A DNA stretch of 64,000 nucleotides from Pseudomonas endophytica (GTDB lineage: Bacteria > Pseudomonadota > Gammaproteobacteria > Pseudomonadales > Pseudomonadaceae): positions 148,308-212,307 of the forward strand of contig NZ_LLWH01000001.1 of assembly GCF_001411475.1 (NCBI RefSeq), read 5' to 3'. A model generated the notes under the pieces. It made no database searches, was not told the origin of the DNA, and saw only the letters and a list, made by a program, of their open reading frames with translations. The position numbers and the translations under genes are program-made. Shown piece by piece: positions 9,640-18,555 of the stretch; within the stretch, counting starts at the first letter, position 1, and each line of letters opens with the position of its first letter.

Positions 9640-10560
9640 ATGCGCATCGTTCCGCAACTTTTGAGTGCAGCTATCGCTGCAGCTCTGATTAGCACTCCAG
9701 TTTTTGCCGCAGAACTAACCGGCACACTGAAGAAAATCAAAGAATCCGGCACCATCACCCTTGGGCATCGTGACTCCTCCATCCCGTTTTCTTACATCGC
9801 TGATGCTTCCGGCAAGCCGGTTGGCTACTCTCACGATGTGCAACTGGCAATCGTTGAGGGGCTGAAAAAGCAACTCGATATGCCTGACCTCAAGGTTAAG
9901 TACAACCTGGTCACCTCCCAAACCCGCATACCGCTGGTTCAAAACGGCACCGTTGACGTTGAGTGTGGTTCCACCACCAATAACGCTGAACGCGGCCAGC
10001 AAGTTGACTTCTCGGTCGGCATTTTCGAAGTCGGGACGCGTCTGCTCTCTAAAAAGGACTCGGCCTTCAAAGACTTCGATGACCTCAAAGGTAAAAACGT
10101 CGTTACCACTGCGGGCACAACCTCCGAGCGCATCCTCAAGTCCATGAATGCCGACAAGCAGATGGGCATGAACGTGATCTCGGCAAAAGACCACGGCGAA
10201 GCGTTCAATATGCTGGAGTCGGGCCGCGCAGTGGCCTTCATGATGGACGACGCCTTGCTGGCCGGGGAAATGGCCAAGGCCAAGCAACCGGCTATTTGGG
10301 CCGTGACCGGCACACCACAGTCTTTCGAGATCTATGGCTGCATGATGCGCAAAGGCGATCCAGACTTCAAAAAAGCCGTGGATGACGCCATCGTTGCTTA
10401 CTACAAGTCCGGCGACGTTAATAAGTCGTACACCAAATGGTTCGAGTCCCCAATCCCACCTAAAGGTTTGAATCTCCAATTCCCGATGAGCGATAAGCTA
10501 AAAGCGCTGATTGAGAACCCGAATGACAAGCCTGCTGCTGAAGAGAAACCAGCAGCCTGA
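9640..10560 (+). CDS. aatJ: Acidic amino-acid ABC transporter, periplasmic binding protein
   Basis: This 306-residue solute-binding protein of the GltI/AatJ type captures glutamate and aspartate in the periplasm. A Sec signal peptide covers about residues 1-23, ending PVFA. The mature part has the family patterns SIPFSY, NGTVDVECGSTTNN and TTAGTTSERIL. The C-terminus is a short Lys/Glu/Ala-rich tail. The start has a GAGGAAAAG ribosome site. It heads the aatJ-Q-M-P operon; a 201-base gap with a strong hairpin before aatQ fits higher expression of the binding protein than of the membrane parts. Induction by AauSR and sigma54 is suggested by the upstream sites. Confidence 0.94.
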   Translation: MRIVPQLLSAAIAAALISTPVFAAELTGTLKKIKESGTITLGHRDSSIPFSYIADASGKPVGYSHDVQLAIVEGLKKQLDMPDLKVKYNLVTSQTRIPLVQNGTVDVECGSTTNNAERGQQVDFSVGIFEVGTRLLSKKDSAFKDFDDLKGKNVVTTAGTTSERILKSMNADKQMGMNVISAKDHGEAFNMLESGRAVAFMMDDALLAGEMAKAKQPAIWAVTGTPQSFEIYGCMMRKGDPDFKKAVDDAIVAYYKSGDVNKSYTKWFESPIPPKGLNLQFPMSDKLKALIENPNDKPAAEEKPAA

Positions 10561-10577
10561 TTGCTGACGACCAAGCC

Positions 10578-10605
10578 GTATGAGTGTGCATCCGCACGCT
10601 CATAC
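10578..10605 (+). terminator. Intra-operon hairpin after aatJ
   Basis: Twelve-base arms GTATGAGTGTGC and GCACGCTCATAC pair with one G-U wobble around a four-base loop, without a strong T tract. It probably slows 3' decay or partly terminates, which would skew expression toward aatJ. The rest of the 10561-10761 gap shows no gene. Confidence 0.55.
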
Positions 10606-10761
10606 GCTTTGCTGATCTGTTGTACTGGCTTCTTATTACATTAGTGAACACTCGAACCGTTGGTTATCGAGCGGTTTGCGTGTGCCCGACAGCACTGTTG
10701 GGGTGAACGGATTCCTTGAAGCACGTGCTTGTCTATAGACCCATCTGAGGGGTGACCCTGA

Positions 10762-11508
10762 ATGAATTACAACTGGGACTGGAGCGTATTCTTCAAGTCC
10801 ACCGGCGTAGGCAGCGAGACGTATCTCGACTGGTTTATTACCGGATTGGGCTGGACCATCGCGATCGCTGTTGTCGCTTGGATTGTCGCGCTGCTATTGG
10901 GTTCGCTGTTGGGCGTGATGCGCACCTTGCCGAACCGTTTTATTGCGGGCATTGCCACGGTCTACGTGGAAATTTTCCGAAACGTACCCCTGCTGGTACA
11001 GCTGTTCATGTGGTACTTCCTGGTACCCGATCTGCTGCCGCAAAACATTCAGGATTGGTACAAGCAAGACCTCAACCCGACCACCTCGGCATACCTGAGC
11101 GTTGTTGTGTGTCTTGGCCTGTTTACGGCCGCACGAGTCTGCGAGCAAGTGCGTACCGGTATCGAAGCATTGCCACGCGGCCAAGAATCAGCGGCCCGTG
11201 CCATGGGCTTTAGCCTGTCGCAAATCTATTGGAACGTACTGCTGCCCCAGGCTTACCGCATCATCATTCCGCCACTCACCTCTGAGTTCCTCAACGTCTT
11301 CAAGAACTCCTCCGTGGCGTCGCTGATCGGTTTGATGGAGCTGTTGGCGCAAACCAAACAAACGGCGGAGTTCTCTGCCAACCTGTTTGAAGCGTTCACC
11401 TTGGCCACGCTGATTTACTTCACTCTGAACATGAGCCTGATGTTGCTGATGCGTCTGATCGAGAAGAAGGTCGCCGTACCCGGCCTGATGTCTCTGGGGG
11501 GCAAATAA
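10762..11508 (+). CDS. aatQ: Acidic amino-acid ABC transporter permease
   Basis: This 248-residue inner-membrane protein is of the His/Glu/Gln ABC permease family with about five hydrophobic helices. The cytoplasmic EAA-type loop that docks on the ATPase is seen as ESAARAMGFSLSQIYWNVLL near the middle. It pairs with AatM to form the translocation pore. The ATG follows GAGGGGTGA. Its stop (TAA) is one base from the next gene's ATG, giving translational coupling. Confidence 0.93.
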   Translation: MNYNWDWSVFFKSTGVGSETYLDWFITGLGWTIAIAVVAWIVALLLGSLLGVMRTLPNRFIAGIATVYVEIFRNVPLLVQLFMWYFLVPDLLPQNIQDWYKQDLNPTTSAYLSVVVCLGLFTAARVCEQVRTGIEALPRGQESAARAMGFSLSQIYWNVLLPQAYRIIIPPLTSEFLNVFKNSSVASLIGLMELLAQTKQTAEFSANLFEAFTLATLIYFTLNMSLMLLMRLIEKKVAVPGLMSLGGK

Positions 11509-12182
11509 TGAACTTCTTCGATTTCAGCGGTATTGTTCCTGCCCTGCCGGGCCTATGGAACGGCATGATCATGACCTTGAAGCTGATGGCCCTCGGGGTC
11601 GTCGGTGGCGTGGCACTCGGCACTGTTCTGGCCTTGATGCGCTTGTCGTCCAGCAAGTTGTTGGCCAATTTGGCCGGCGCTTACGTGAACTACTTCCGCT
11701 CGATCCCGCTGCTGCTGGTGATCACTTGGTTCTACCTGGCCGTACCGTTTGTGTTGCGCTGGATCACCGGCAGAGACATGCCCATCGGTGCTTTTGAATC
11801 TTGCATGGTGGCCTTCGTGATGTTCGAAGCAGCCTACTTCTGCGAGATCGTGCGCGCCGGTGTGCAGTCGATTGCTAAAGGCCAGATGAGCGCTGCCAAA
11901 GCATTGGGGATGAGTTACGGCCAAGCCATGCGCTTGATCATCCTGCCCCAAGCGTTTCGCAAAATGACGCCGTTGCTGCTGCAACAAAGCATTATTTTGT
12001 TCCAGGACACCTCACTGGTTTACACCGTTGGCCTGGTTGACTTCCTCAATGCTTCGCGCTCCAGTGGCGATATCATCGGCCGCTCCAATGAATTCCTGAT
12101 TTTCGCCGGTCTGGTGTATTTCATCATCAGCTTTTCCGCCTCGCTGCTGGTCAAGCGTCTGCAAAAAAGGTTTGCCGTATGA
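11508..12182 (+). CDS. aatM: Acidic amino-acid ABC transporter permease
   Basis: This 224-residue partner permease of AatQ is from the same family. The docking loop is [19 protein letters not shown]. Hydrophobic helices are predicted at about residues 19-45, 55-80, 95-115 and 185-210. Its start shares a base with the aatQ stop and its stop overlaps the aatP start by four bases, so the three are tightly coupled. Confidence 0.93.
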   Translation: MNFFDFSGIVPALPGLWNGMIMTLKLMALGVVGGVALGTVLALMRLSSSKLLANLAGAYVNYFRSIPLLLVITWFYLAVPFVLRWITGRDMPIGAFESCMVAFVMFEAAYFCEIVRAGVQSIAKGQMSAAKALGMSYGQAMRLIILPQAFRKMTPLLLQQSIILFQDTSLVYTVGLVDFLNASRSSGDIIGRSNEFLIFAGLVYFIISFSASLLVKRLQKRFAV

Positions 12183-12913
12183 TCTCGATCAAGAACATCA
12201 ACAAGTGGTACGGGGACTTCCAGGTACTGACCGATTGCAGTACTGAAGTCAAAAAAGGCGAAGTGGTTGTAGTCTGCGGCCCATCGGGCTCGGGTAAATC
12301 GACCCTAATCAAGTGCGTTAACGCCCTTGAGCCGTTCCAGAAAGGCGACATTGTGGTTGACGGTACGTCGATTGCCGACCCGAAAACCAACCTGCCAAAA
12401 CTGCGTTCGCGAGTTGGCATGGTGTTCCAGCATTTCGAACTGTTTCCGCACATGACCATCACCGAAAACCTTACGATCGCGCAGGTTAAGGTACTGGGTC
12501 GCAGCAAGGAAGAAGCCACGAAAAAGGGCCTAGAACTGCTGGAGCGCGTCGGTTTGTCGGCCCACGCCCATAAACACCCTGGTCAGTTGTCTGGCGGTCA
12601 GCAACAACGTGTAGCAATCGCCCGAGCATTGGCTATGGACCCGATTGTGATGTTGTTTGACGAACCCACTTCGGCACTCGACCCGGAAATGGTTAACGAA
12701 GTACTCGACGTGATGGTGCAACTGGCCCAAGAAGGCATGACCATGATGTGCGTCACCCACGAAATGGGGTTTGCACGCAAGGTTGCCAACCGGGTGATCT
12801 TCATGGACCAAGGCAAGATCGTCGAAGATTGTGAGAAAGAAGAGTTCTTCGGTGACGTTTCTGCCCGTTCCGAGCGTGCCCAGCACTTCCTCGCAAAAAT
12901 CCTGCAGCACTAA
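12179..12913 (+). CDS. aatP: Acidic amino-acid ABC transporter ATPase
   Basis: This 244-residue ATPase is of the polar amino-acid uptake family. Walker [10 protein letters not shown] is at 34-42, the Q loop at [11 protein letters not shown], signature LSGGQQQR near 140, Walker B IVMLFDEP and the switch histidine in CVTHEMGFA. It powers the AatQM pore. It overlaps aatM by four bases and is followed by a REP element, then by the regulator genes. Confidence 0.95.
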   Translation: MISIKNINKWYGDFQVLTDCSTEVKKGEVVVVCGPSGSGKSTLIKCVNALEPFQKGDIVVDGTSIADPKTNLPKLRSRVGMVFQHFELFPHMTITENLTIAQVKVLGRSKEEATKKGLELLERVGLSAHAHKHPGQLSGGQQQRVAIARALAMDPIVMLFDEPTSALDPEMVNEVLDVMVQLAQEGMTMMCVTHEMGFARKVANRVIFMDQGKIVEDCEKEEFFGDVSARSERAQHFLAKILQH

Positions 12914-12927
12914 GCAACACCACTCCT

Positions 12928-12996
12928 TGCAGGAGTGAGCGTGTCTCGCGATCTTTTGATCTTCTAAAAGATCGCGAGATAAGCTCGCACCTACAG
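12928..12996. repeat. REP-type palindrome, GCTCGC variant
   Basis: The left arm TGCAGGAGTGAGC and right arm GCTCGCACCTACAG enclose a near-perfect pairing of TCTCGCGATCTTTT with AAAAGATCGCGAGA. It separates aatP from aauS. Confidence 0.75.
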
Positions 12997-13047
12997 GTGA
13001 TATCAGTTAATCGGCTGCCATCGCGCAGTGGTTGACCCAAGGCATCT

Positions 13048-14955
13048 GTGATGAAATGCGACCCCAACCTTTATCGCGGTGCCCCGCCCTCTCTTGCCGT
13101 GAAACCACGTCTGCTTCGACATCTACTGTTGCCGCCGCTGATTATCTTGCTGATGATCGGTCTGGGTTATGCGGGTTATCGCATCAGTGAGCACTTTAGT
13201 GTTGTTACCCTCAGCGAAAGCGGTGAGCGCCAGCTTGAGCTGCACGCACGCACGGTCGAAAGCGAACTCAGCAAATACACCTACCTGCCCAGCTTGCTAG
13301 AGCTGGAGTCCAGTGTTTCCCAGTTATTGGCTGATCCGACTGTGCAAAATCGGGTCACCGTCAATCAATACCTCGAAGGTCTTAACCGCCGCAGCCGCAG
13401 CCGGGCGATCTACGTCCTCGACACAACAGGCCGAGTCGTGGCCACCAGCAACTGGCGCGATAGCGACAGCTATCTGGGCGAAGACTTGTCCTTTAGGGCT
13501 TACTTTAAGGACGCGGTGCGCGGGCAGCCCGGACGCTTTTATGGGATCGGCAGCACCACCGGCGAGCCAGGCTACTACTTAGCCCACGGTCTTGAAGAGC
13601 AAGGCAAAATTATTGGCGTGGCAGTGATCAAAGTACGCCTTGAAGCCCTTGAAGAACGTTGGCAGCGCGCCCGCCTCGAAGCGTATGTGAGTGATGAAAA
13701 CGGCATCATCATTCTGTCCAGTGATCCGAGTCGGCGGCTCAAGTCAGTACGCCCGCTGACCGCTGACGTTAAAGAACAATTGGCGCGCAGCCTGCAGTAT
13801 TACTGGTGGCCACTCGTAGAACTGCAACCCCTTGAGCGCGAGCGGCTGGGTGAAGGGGTCGAGAAAGTGACCTTTACCGCCAGCAACGAGATCATGACCG
13901 ACGACAAAGAGGTCAGTTATCTGGCCCAGACCCGTAAGCTTAACGACACGCCATGGGACATCACTCTACTCACGCCCCTGCAAGATTTACGTCGTGCAGC
14001 GGCCAACCAAGGCATGTTGGTAGCTGGCGCGTTTGCTCTGTTGGCTTTTCTGCTGATCGCTTGGAACGAACGGCGCAAAGTCATCGCCACCCGATTGGCG
14101 GCCCGCGAAGCGCTCCAAGAAGCCAACAGCCAGCTGGAACGCAAAATTACCGAGCGTACGGCTCACTTGCGCGCCAGCAACGAACGTTTAAAGGGGCAAA
14201 TTCGCGAACGCCGTCAAGCTGAAGAAACCCTACGCCGCGCCCAAGACGAACTGGTGCAGGCCGGAAAACTGGCTGCTATCGGTCAAATGTCCACCAGCAT
14301 TGCCCATGAGCTGAACCAGCCTCTGGCAGCACTGCGCACACTGTCTGGCAATACCGTGCGCTTTCTGGAGCGCGGAGACCTGACAGTCGCTACCAACAAC
14401 CTCAGCACCATTAATAATTTGGTCGACCGCATGGGCCGAATTACCGCCAATCTGCGCTCGTTTGCACGGCGTGGTGAAGATCTTGGCCAAGCCAATTTGA
14501 ACAAAGCCGTCGACACCGTGTTGCAGTTACTTGCCAGTCGTCTCGAAGCCTCGGGTGTTGAACTGCACCGAGATTTCATTGATGTCGCGCTCAAGATAGA
14601 TCAAACCCGACTCGAGCAAATCCTGCTCAATTTGATCGGTAACGCTCTGGATGCCCTGCAAGACCAGCCTACTGCCCCACAACTGTGGCTTGAGGGTGCA
14701 CACAGTGAGGATAAATACCGGATCTGTGTGCGCGATAACGGCCCCGGCATAGCCCCTGAAAACCGCAAGCATCTGTTTGAACCTTTTTTCACCACCAAGC
14801 CCGGCGAACAGGGTCTTGGCCTTGGTTTGACCCTGTCTGCCAGCCTTGCGGCGGCAGCGGGCGGCAACCTCGGCGTCGAGTTCCCGCAAACCGGTGGTGT
14901 TGCATTTGTCCTCCTTTTACCGCTGGTGTTACCCGCTAAGGCCGAGCCGATATGA
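13048..14955 (+). CDS. aauS: Sensor histidine kinase for acidic amino acids
   Basis: This roughly 635-residue DctB-type membrane kinase has TM1 at about 28-48, a periplasmic Cache-like sensor of about 270 residues, TM2 at about 321-340, a coiled-coil linker rich in Glu/Arg/Gln, then HisKA with the phosphorylated His at 420 in AHELNQPLAAL. The HATPase domain has NLIGNALDAL, DNGPGI and GLGLGL. In P. putida and P. aeruginosa AauS senses glutamate/aspartate and phosphorylates AauR. The start is either GTG 13048 or the adjacent ATG 13051; no strong ribosome site separates them. The stop overlaps aauR by four bases. Confidence 0.9.
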   Translation: MMKCDPNLYRGAPPSLAVKPRLLRHLLLPPLIILLMIGLGYAGYRISEHFSVVTLSESGERQLELHARTVESELSKYTYLPSLLELESSVSQLLADPTVQNRVTVNQYLEGLNRRSRSRAIYVLDTTGRVVATSNWRDSDSYLGEDLSFRAYFKDAVRGQPGRFYGIGSTTGEPGYYLAHGLEEQGKIIGVAVIKVRLEALEERWQRARLEAYVSDENGIIILSSDPSRRLKSVRPLTADVKEQLARSLQYYWWPLVELQPLERERLGEGVEKVTFTASNEIMTDDKEVSYLAQTRKLNDTPWDITLLTPLQDLRRAAANQGMLVAGAFALLAFLLIAWNERRKVIATRLAAREALQEANSQLERKITERTAHLRASNERLKGQIRERRQAEETLRRAQDELVQAGKLAAIGQMSTSIAHELNQPLAALRTLSGNTVRFLERGDLTVATNNLSTINNLVDRMGRITANLRSFARRGEDLGQANLNKAVDTVLQLLASRLEASGVELHRDFIDVALKIDQTRLEQILLNLIGNALDALQDQPTAPQLWLEGAHSEDKYRICVRDNGPGIAPENRKHLFEPFFTTKPGEQGLGLGLTLSASLAAAAGGNLGVEFPQTGGVAFVLLLPLVLPAKAEPI

Positions 14956-16277
14956 ACCACGAGCTGACCGTCCTGATCGTTGAAGACGACCCTCATGTTC
15001 TGCTGGGGTGCCAACAGGCACTCGCACTGGAAGACATCCACAGCGAAGGCGTCAGCAGTGCCGAGCAAGCGCTGGCACTAGTCGGAGACAACTTTCCCGG
15101 CATCGTCATCAGTGACATTCGCTTACCGGGGATAGACGGCCTAGAACTACTTAAAAGGCTCAAGGCCCGTGATCGCAGCCTGCCGGTTGTGTTGATTACA
15201 GGGCACGGCGATATTTCTATTGCCGTCGGCGCAATGCGCGACGGAGCCTATGATTTCATGGAGAAACCGTTCTCACCGGAACGACTGGTCGATGTGGCAC
15301 GCAGAGCGCTGGAACAACGCAGCCTGGCCCGTGAAGTGTGGTCGCTGCGCCGGCAACTGGCCGAGCGCGATTCACTGGAAGGCCACATCATCGGGCGCTC
15401 GCCCGCTATGCAGCAATTGCGCGAACTGATCGCCAACGTCGCCGATACCTCTGCCAACGTGCTAATCGAAGGCGAAACTGGCACCGGTAAAGAGTTGGTT
15501 GCCCGTTGCCTGCACGATTTCAGTCGCCGTAAGTCTCAGCAGTTTGTGGCCCTTAACTGCGGAGGACTCCCGGAAAACCTATTTGAAAGCGAAATCTTCG
15601 GCCACGAAGCCAATGCGTTTACCGGTGCTGGAAAACGCCGGATCGGCAAAATCGAACACGCCAACGGCGGCACGCTGTTTCTCGACGAAGTCGAAAGCAT
15701 GCCGCTCAACCTGCAAATCAAGCTTCTGCGGGTGTTGCAAGAGCGAACGCTGGAGCGTTTGGGCTCCAACCAGAGCATTGACGTCGATTGCCGGGTGATC
15801 GCCGCGACCAAATCGGACCTCGATCAACTGGGCAAAACCGGCCAATTTCGCAGCGACCTGTATTACCGCTTAAACGTGGTCACCCTCGAATTACCGCCAC
15901 TGCGCGAGCGCCGCGAAGACATCCTGCAACTGTTTGAATATTTCTTGCAGCAATCGTCTCTGCGCTTCGACCGCACCCCACCTGAACTGGACAACCAAAC
16001 CCTGTCCAGCCTCATGAGCCACGACTGGCCAGGCAACGTGCGCGAACTGCGTAACGTGGCCGAGCGTTTTGCTTTGGGCCTGCCCGCCTTTAAAAAATCG
16101 GGCAACAGCACCTCACAGGGGCTGGGCTTTTCAGAGGCGGTCGAAGCCTTCGAGCGGACCTTGCTCAGCGACGCCTTGCAACGCAGTGGCGGCAACTTGA
16201 CCCAAGCCAGCCAAGAACTGGGTATGGCCAAAACCACACTTTTTGACAAAGTTAAAAAATACGGGCTCGCGCACTGA
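14952..16277 (+). CDS. aauR: Sigma54-dependent response regulator, activator of aat genes
   Basis: This 441-residue NtrC/DctD-class activator has a receiver domain with phospho-acceptor Asp55 and Lys105, an AAA+ domain with Walker A GETGTGKE (174-181) and Walker B LFLDE (242-246), and a C-terminal Fis-type helix-turn-helix (LTQASQELGMAKTTLFDKVK). It would bind the TTCGG-N4-CCGAA boxes before aatJ and open the sigma54 promoter there. Odd point: the sigma54-contacting GAFTGA loop reads NAFTGA (221-226), with Asn in place of the first Gly. The core F-T is kept, so it is probably active. It overlaps the next gene by one base. Confidence 0.92.
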   Translation: MNHELTVLIVEDDPHVLLGCQQALALEDIHSEGVSSAEQALALVGDNFPGIVISDIRLPGIDGLELLKRLKARDRSLPVVLITGHGDISIAVGAMRDGAYDFMEKPFSPERLVDVARRALEQRSLAREVWSLRRQLAERDSLEGHIIGRSPAMQQLRELIANVADTSANVLIEGETGTGKELVARCLHDFSRRKSQQFVALNCGGLPENLFESEIFGHEANAFTGAGKRRIGKIEHANGGTLFLDEVESMPLNLQIKLLRVLQERTLERLGSNQSIDVDCRVIAATKSDLDQLGKTGQFRSDLYYRLNVVTLELPPLRERREDILQLFEYFLQQSSLRFDRTPPELDNQTLSSLMSHDWPGNVRELRNVAERFALGLPAFKKSGNSTSQGLGFSEAVEAFERTLLSDALQRSGGNLTQASQELGMAKTTLFDKVKKYGLAH

Positions 16278-16612
16278 TGGACTTGATTCTAAAAGCCGCC
16301 TTAGGCGCTGGCGTGGTCATCATCTTGGCGATGCTGGCAAAAACCAAAAACTACTACATTGCAGGGCTTGTCCCGCTGTTCCCGACCTTTGCCTTGATCG
16401 CGCATTACATCGTCGGCAAAGGTCGAACCCTAGACGACCTGAAGACCACGATTGTGTTCGGCATGTGGTCGATCATTCCGTATTTCGTGTACTTGGCAGC
16501 GTTGTACCTGCTGGTGGACAGGCTGCGACTTGAAGCGTCGCTGGCCTTGGCCGCGGTGGCCTGGTTGATAGCCGCCACTGTGCTGGTCAGCGTGTGGGTG
16601 CGCTTGCACTGA
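16277..16612 (+). CDS. GlpM-like small membrane protein
   Basis: This 111-residue, almost wholly hydrophobic protein has about four predicted transmembrane helices and the GlpM-family pattern AKTKNYYIAGLVPLFPTF near residue 22. In P. aeruginosa glpM lies beside glpD and affects alginate production; its biochemical role is unknown. Here it is coupled to aauR (stop and start share an A at 16277) and lies 7 kb from glpD. No residues suggest an enzyme. The family assignment is good; the function is not known. Confidence 0.7.
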   Translation: MDLILKAALGAGVVIILAMLAKTKNYYIAGLVPLFPTFALIAHYIVGKGRTLDDLKTTIVFGMWSIIPYFVYLAALYLLVDRLRLEASLALAAVAWLIAATVLVSVWVRLH

Positions 16613-16613
16613 T

Positions 16614-16645
16614 CGCAGGCTGCGATCTTTTGATCTTTCAAAACA
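16614..16645. repeat. Half REP element
   Basis: GCAGGCTGCGATCTTTTGAT matches the inner half of the neighbouring REP copies; the GTAGGAGC outer arms are missing. Confidence 0.6.
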
Positions 16646-16726
16646 CAAACAGGCACAGCCCTTGCATTTACCCTTAAAAGCCCGCCCGGCCTAGCTCGGC
16701 GGCGGTTGAAAGGGGTAAATACCACG

Positions 16727-17647
16727 TTGAACATTCTCGATCTCGATCACAGCCTCACCGCGCAGGCGCCTGTTGCGCAGCGCTTGGCCGATGGCCGCGC
16801 AACGCGTCTCGACTTACTGGCCTTAGGCCCAAAATTGCGGCTTTGGTCAACCGAGCGCAATTACCAACGCTTCGTTAAACACCTGCAACAACGCCCAAAA
16901 CCCTCTGCACACAGCCCGGAAATCTTCTTTGTCGGCTCTGGTGATTATCACCACCTGACGCCAGCGCTGCTGTCTGGGCTGAGCGAGCCAGTGACGCTGA
17001 TCCACTTCGACAACCACCCTGACTGGGTCCGTTTTGCACCCCGTCGTCATTGCGGATCGTGGGTCAATCGTGCGCTGCAACTGCCTTTTGTCCAACGCGT
17101 CATCACCCTTGGCCCGTGCAGTGACGATCTGCAAAGCCCGCAGTTTAAAGGCGCTAACCTCAGGGCCTTGAGCCGAGGCACGTTGCAGCTTTTTCCTTGG
17201 CAGCATGCGCCCAGCAAAGTCTGGGGGCGGATTGGTGATGGCGCAGGCCACCAACAGCGTGAAAACCTTTTGCATTGGCGCAACCTGGCCGATCAAGACT
17301 GGCCCGCCTTTATTGACCAACTGATTCAGAGCCTGCCGACCACGGCGGTGTGGATCACTATCGACAAAGACGTGCTTGCCAGTGAAGACGCGGCGACCAA
17401 CTGGGATCAAGGCGGCATGCGTCTGACTCATTTATTGCACGCCCTCCGCGCCCTGGCCTCCAACAAGCGCGTCGTGGGCATAGATGTGTGCGGTGAGTTT
17501 GCTAAAGCCCCGCACAGTCATGTGCTCAAACGCTGGGAGGCTAAGTCTGACCAACCGCCCTTAGACCGCTGGAGCGAAACCGACCTCTTACGCAACGCAA
17601 CCACTAATGAGGCGCTGATGTCGCTTTTTGAGGAGTTATTTGCATGA
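16727..17647 (+). CDS. Arginase/deacetylase-fold protein (ureohydrolase-like), TTG start
   Basis: This 306-residue protein from the proposed TTG start has an AAGGGG ribosome site about eleven bases upstream; the open frame extends seven codons further. The fold is suggested by four metal-binding-like segments in family order: VGSGDYHHL (about 72), HFDNHPDW (about 98), TIDKDVL (about 214) and GIDVCGEF near the C-terminus. These correspond to the Mn/Zn ligands of arginases, agmatinases and histone-deacetylase-like enzymes. The true substrate is unknown; arginase itself is shorter on motifs between these blocks. It overlaps the next gene by four bases and so is probably co-expressed with two small membrane transporters. 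Confidence 0.7.
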   Translation: MNILDLDHSLTAQAPVAQRLADGRATRLDLLALGPKLRLWSTERNYQRFVKHLQQRPKPSAHSPEIFFVGSGDYHHLTPALLSGLSEPVTLIHFDNHPDWVRFAPRRHCGSWVNRALQLPFVQRVITLGPCSDDLQSPQFKGANLRALSRGTLQLFPWQHAPSKVWGRIGDGAGHQQRENLLHWRNLADQDWPAFIDQLIQSLPTTAVWITIDKDVLASEDAATNWDQGGMRLTHLLHALRALASNKRVVGIDVCGEFAKAPHSHVLKRWEAKSDQPPLDRWSETDLLRNATTNEALMSLFEELFA

Positions 17648-18018
17648 CGTTCATAGTGGTTGTGTTGGTGGCGTTTTCTATCGTGCTCGATGTGATCGGG
17701 CAACTGTGTTTCAAGATCGGCCTCGACCGCTTGCCTGAGCTTGAGGGCGGTTTTCGGCTGAATGCTTTTTGGCTGCAAGTGTTTAACGCGCCCATGCTCT
17801 GGGCCGGGGTCGGCGCTTACGTCATCGAGTTTTTTGTCTGGCTGCAAGCCTTGTCACGCGCACCGCTGAGCCTGTTATTTCCTGCCGCAGCGCTGGCGTA
17901 TTGCGGCGTGGTATTCGCCGGTAAGGTGTTACTCGGCGAGTACGTCAGCCGTCGGCGCTGGATGGGAACATTGGTCATCACCCTTGGCGTGATGCTGGTC
18001 TGCTTCGCCGCCGCTTAA
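17644..18018 (+). CDS. Small EamA/SMR-type membrane protein, first of a pair
   Basis: This 124-residue protein has four predicted transmembrane helices and the half-size EamA/small-multidrug-resistance layout. The last two helices carry LSLLFPAAALAYCGVVF and the closing RRWMGTLVITLGVML. Such proteins act as dimers, often of two unequal subunits encoded side by side. It starts four bases inside the arginase-like gene and lies 11 bases before its partner. The transported compound is unknown. Confidence 0.75.
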   Translation: MTFIVVVLVAFSIVLDVIGQLCFKIGLDRLPELEGGFRLNAFWLQVFNAPMLWAGVGAYVIEFFVWLQALSRAPLSLLFPAAALAYCGVVFAGKVLLGEYVSRRRWMGTLVITLGVMLVCFAAA

Positions 18019-18029
18019 GGAGCCTAGTC

Positions 18030-18449
18030 ATGGAAAAAACTCAACCGATAAACACACACTCTAACGGCTGGTTACACGGCCGATTAGGCACCGTGGTGCT
18101 GTGGGCGCTGCTGATCACCCTTGAAAGCAGCGGGCAGATCGCCACCAAACTAGGCGGCGACCAACTGGGGGAGATGGCTTTTAGCTTGCATTGGCTGCAA
18201 GCCGTAATGAGCGACACCGGCGTTTGGGTGGCGATTGCGTGCTACATCGGCGCTTTTTTTGTGTGGATGCTGATTCTTCGGCGCAGCAGCTTATCGCTAG
18301 CATTTCCACTGAGTTCGTTGGTATTTGTCGGTGTTTTGCTGGGGTCGTGGCTGGGCCTGGGAGAACATATCAGCCTGCTGCACTGGGCAGGGGTGGCCGT
18401 GATTATTGTCGGGATTGCATTGCTGGCTGAGGGTGAGCCGGAGCATTGA
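18030..18449 (+). CDS. Small EamA/SMR-type membrane protein, second of a pair
   Basis: This 139-residue protein has four predicted helices and pattern LSLAFPLSSLVFVGVLLG, parallel to that of the preceding gene. The N-terminus has a short hydrophilic extension of about 20 residues. The pair resembles heterodimeric ArnE/ArnF or SugE-like arrangements, but those identities are not supported. A ribosome site AAGGAG precedes the ATG. A REP palindrome follows. Confidence 0.75.
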   Translation: MEKTQPINTHSNGWLHGRLGTVVLWALLITLESSGQIATKLGGDQLGEMAFSLHWLQAVMSDTGVWVAIACYIGAFFVWMLILRRSSLSLAFPLSSLVFVGVLLGSWLGLGEHISLLHWAGVAVIIVGIALLAEGEPEH

Positions 18450-18463
18450 CCACGGCATGACGG

Positions 18464-18551
18464 TGTAGGAGTAGCGGGTCGACGCCCGACTGCTAGCGAT
18501 CTTTTGATCTTTTGATCTTTTAAAAGATCGCAGCCTGCGGCGGCTCCTACA
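18464..18551. repeat. REP palindrome between converging genes
   Basis: Outer arms TGTAGGAG and CTCCTACA flank an inner hairpin with GCGATCTTTTGATC repeated as tandem GATCTTTT units and AAAAGATCGC. It fills the whole gap between the EamA pair and the MipA-like gene. Confidence 0.8.
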
Positions 18552-18555
18552 GAAG

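Noticed and set aside
9715..10479. A 254-codon open frame antisense to aatJ
   Set aside because: Same reason: it mirrors a well-supported gene and shows no protein features of its own.
16706..16726. TTG at 16706 as the start of the arginase-like gene
   Set aside because: The AAGGGG ribosome site lies after it and points to the TTG at 16727.
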